Assembly: GCA_030608245.1 (NCBI GenBank)
Contig: JAUWEO010000095.1
Location: 1-6,967, forward strand
From: Candidatus Latescibacterota bacterium
GTDB lineage: Bacteria > Latescibacterota > MVCY01
Length of the DNA stretch: 6,967 nt
Direction: 5' to 3'
Each line of letters starts with the position of its first letter. The first letter of the stretch is position 1. This document shows, one piece after another, positions 5,999 to 6,967 of the stretch. A program made the translations under genes and the position numbers. The notes under the pieces were generated by a model. That model did no database searches. It saw only the letters and a program-made list of their open reading frames with translations, and was not told the origin of the DNA.

Positions 5999-6073
5999 TT
6001 TAACTCATCTCCTTCCGTTTCATAAGAAATCTGCCGATGGTAGTCGTGAGAACGACAGATGAATTCTCCTCAC

Positions 6074-6322
6074 TTATGTCACACTGACGTTGGTTCTCCC
6101 CCGGCCAGTCTTCTCAAAGCAAACCTTGCCGGCAACTAAAGCGAACAGGGTGTCATCTCTGCCTTTACCCACATTGACACTGGGATGAATCTTAGTACCC
6201 CTCTGTCTGACGAGGATAGTGCCTGGGCTCACAAATTGTCCGCTAAATCTCTTAACTCCCAAGCGCTTAGAATGACTTTCTCTGCCGTTTCGAGAGCTCC
6301 CCACTCCTTTCTTGTGCGCCAT
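6074..6322 (-). CDS. rpmA: 50S ribosomal protein L27
   Basis: 82 residues from ATG 6322: M-A-H-K-K-G-V-G-S-S-R-N-G-R, then S-K-R-L-G-V-K-R-F-S-G-Q, I-L-V-R-Q-R-G-T-K-I-H-P and N-V-G-K-G-R-D-D-T-L-F-A-L, all hallmarks of L27, whose N-terminus reaches toward the peptidyl-transferase centre. The frame also has an ATG at 6328 (M-I-M-A-H). I chose the second start because AGGAGG (6337-6332) is 9 nt from it but only 3 nt from the first. There is no Firmicutes-type cleaved N-terminal extension. It lies 2 nt after the rplU stop; its ribosome site is inside the end of rplU. Confidence 0.96.
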   Translation of the reverse strand: MAHKKGVGSSRNGRESHSKRLGVKRFSGQFVSPGTILVRQRGTKIHPSVNVGKGRDDTLFALVAGKVCFEKTGRGRTNVSVT

Positions 6323-6324
6323 AA

Positions 6325-6657
6325 TCATTCACCTCCTCTGTTTTCTTCTACCTGGATAGCTTCGATCAAAATCCGGGTGTAGTTTTCCCTATGTCCCTTT
6401 TTGCGCCTGTAGTTCTTTCTTCGTTTCATTTTGAACACAGTAATCTTTTCTCCTCTTCCATGGGAAAGAACTTCTGCCTCCACGGTTGCTCCGGGAACAG
6501 TGGGGGTCCCCACCGTTATTTTCTCATTGTCTGAGACCAAGAGGACCTCCGGAATAGTGATCTTCTCCCCTACTGGTAGATCCAACTTAGGTACCCGAAT
6601 CTCCTGCTGTTTTTCCACCTTAAACTGAAAACCAGCCATCCTCATTACTGCATACAT
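6325..6657 (-). CDS. rplU: 50S ribosomal protein L21
   Basis: 110 residues from ATG 6657, beginning M-Y-A-V-M-R, the normal L21 start. It continues with G-E-K-I-T-I-P-E-V-L-L-V and the basic rRNA-binding segment K-M-K-R-R-K-N-Y-R-R-K-K-G-H-R-E at residues 76-91. It binds 23S rRNA in the large subunit. GGGAG lies 5 nt before the start. The frame stays open to a TTG at 6729, but those 24 codons do not resemble L21 and were left out. The usual G-G-K-Q-Y near residue 8 reads A-G-F-Q-F here, a small deviation. It is the first gene of the rplU-rpmA-rpmE-prfA-phosphatase run. Confidence 0.95.
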   Translation of the reverse strand: MYAVMRMAGFQFKVEKQQEIRVPKLDLPVGEKITIPEVLLVSDNEKITVGTPTVPGATVEAEVLSHGRGEKITVFKMKRRKNYRRKKGHRENYTRILIEAIQVEENRGGE

Positions 6658-6764
6658 AAGCACTCCCTCTGTTGGTGTATGTTTTAGGATTTCACTCCGG
6701 GTTTGGAGAATTGGCCCGTAAATTGACAAATTCGTTTAAGTTCATCATATAGGATTTCCATTTT

Positions 6765-6927
6765 GGACGCAGATAAACCCCATTAGATAATTAGATTAGA
6801 CCTTTTGTCAAATTTAATCAGTTTTAACATCTTATCTAACGGGGTAAACGCAGATTGTCAAAATTTTAACTATAAAGAACTAACTGAGAAAATAGTCTTC
6901 TGCGAGTATCAGCGAAAATCTGCGTCC
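6765..6927. repeat. Nested inverted-repeat element with 'cgcagat' units
   Basis: The outer arms are perfect: ggacgcagat (6765-6774) and atctgcgtcc (6918-6927). Inner arms ccccattagataa (6778-6790) and ttatctaacgggg (6832-6844) match at 12 of 13. A further acgcagatt lies at 6848-6856. The right part (agcgaaaatctgcgtcc) has the look of the 'aatctgcgtcc' family of dispersed chromosomal repeats, from memory. Confidence 0.65.
6782..6811 (-). promoter_or_regulatory. Promoter of the rplU-rpmA-rpmE-prfA cluster
   Basis: TTGACA (6811-6806, 6/6) with an 18-nt spacer to TCTAAT (6787-6782, 5/6). The predicted start is near 6775, giving a leader of about 118 nt before rplU. The -10 box lies in the left arm of an inverted repeat (6778-6790 / 6832-6844). 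Confidence 0.6.
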
Positions 6928-6967
6928 TAATTTAAGAACAATTTTTGAACTTTTGAAATCTCCGAAT

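Larger units (their letters stand above)
6658..6967. other. Upstream region of rplU: leader, promoter and repeats
   Basis: No protein gene is supported. From right to left it holds an AT-rich segment, the nested inverted repeats, the promoter and the rplU leader. The leader contains a 25-codon minus-strand frame (ATG 6761 to TAA 6684) with no ribosome site. I see no recognisable L21-leader fold by eye. Confidence 0.5.

Noticed and set aside
6658..6729. N-terminal extension of L21 from TTG 6729
   Set aside because: The extra 24 residues do not look like L21, while the ATG at 6657 has a good ribosome site and gives the usual M-Y-A-V start.
6684..6761. 25-codon minus-strand frame in the rplU leader
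   Set aside because: No ribosome site before its ATG and no recognisable attenuator pairing; too short to support.

Overview
The window looks like a chromosomal piece of an uncultured, moderate-GC bacterium. Three weak signs point to the FCB/WOR-3/KSB1-like candidate phyla: a FlgD-like (C-terminal secretion or anchoring type) protein tail, several small secreted or lipoproteins, and intergenic repeats of the 'cgcagat' and 'attgcttcgtcgc' kinds that I associate with such genomes. No rRNA or other strong taxonomic marker is present, so this placement is inference. Nearly all intact genes lie on the minus strand.

Right half (about 6811 down to 4053): a conserved translation block in the order rplU (L21), rpmA (L27), rpmE (L31, zinc-ribbon form, TTG start), prfA (RF1). 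It has a good candidate promoter at 6811-6782. The last gene is a small DUSP23/VHZ-like protein-tyrosine or dual-specificity phosphatase that overlaps prfA by an ATGA. The usual prfA partner prmC, the RF1 glutamine methyltransferase, is not there. The phosphatase occupies its place, which is the most interesting arrangement in the window.

Middle (3973 down to 3072): a putative lipoprotein of unknown function, an opposing plus-strand gene fragment (from 3230) that runs into its 3' end, and the control region of a GntR-LacI chimeric (AraR-like) regulator. That control region has a TTGACA/TAGATT promoter. One perfect 7-bp-arm palindrome fills the promoter spacer. A second, strongly resembling the AraR operator, lies just after the expected transcription start. 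Autoregulation is likely. No sugar genes are visible nearby.

Left part (3018 down to 1): the regulator gene (1882-3018), then a gene-poor stretch with a dispersed repeat, a second putative lipoprotein (966-1463), and a scar. The scar consists of a plus-strand transposase fragment (about 797-955) abutting a start-less minus-strand FlgD-like tail (581-796). Two repeat units follow. At the edge is the 5' part of a secreted protein with a discoidin (F5/8 type C)-like domain (467 to 1, running off the window).

I see no convincing multi-gene defence, CRISPR or biosynthetic system. The points worth following are the prfA-phosphatase coupling, the twin-operator regulator and the transposon scar.
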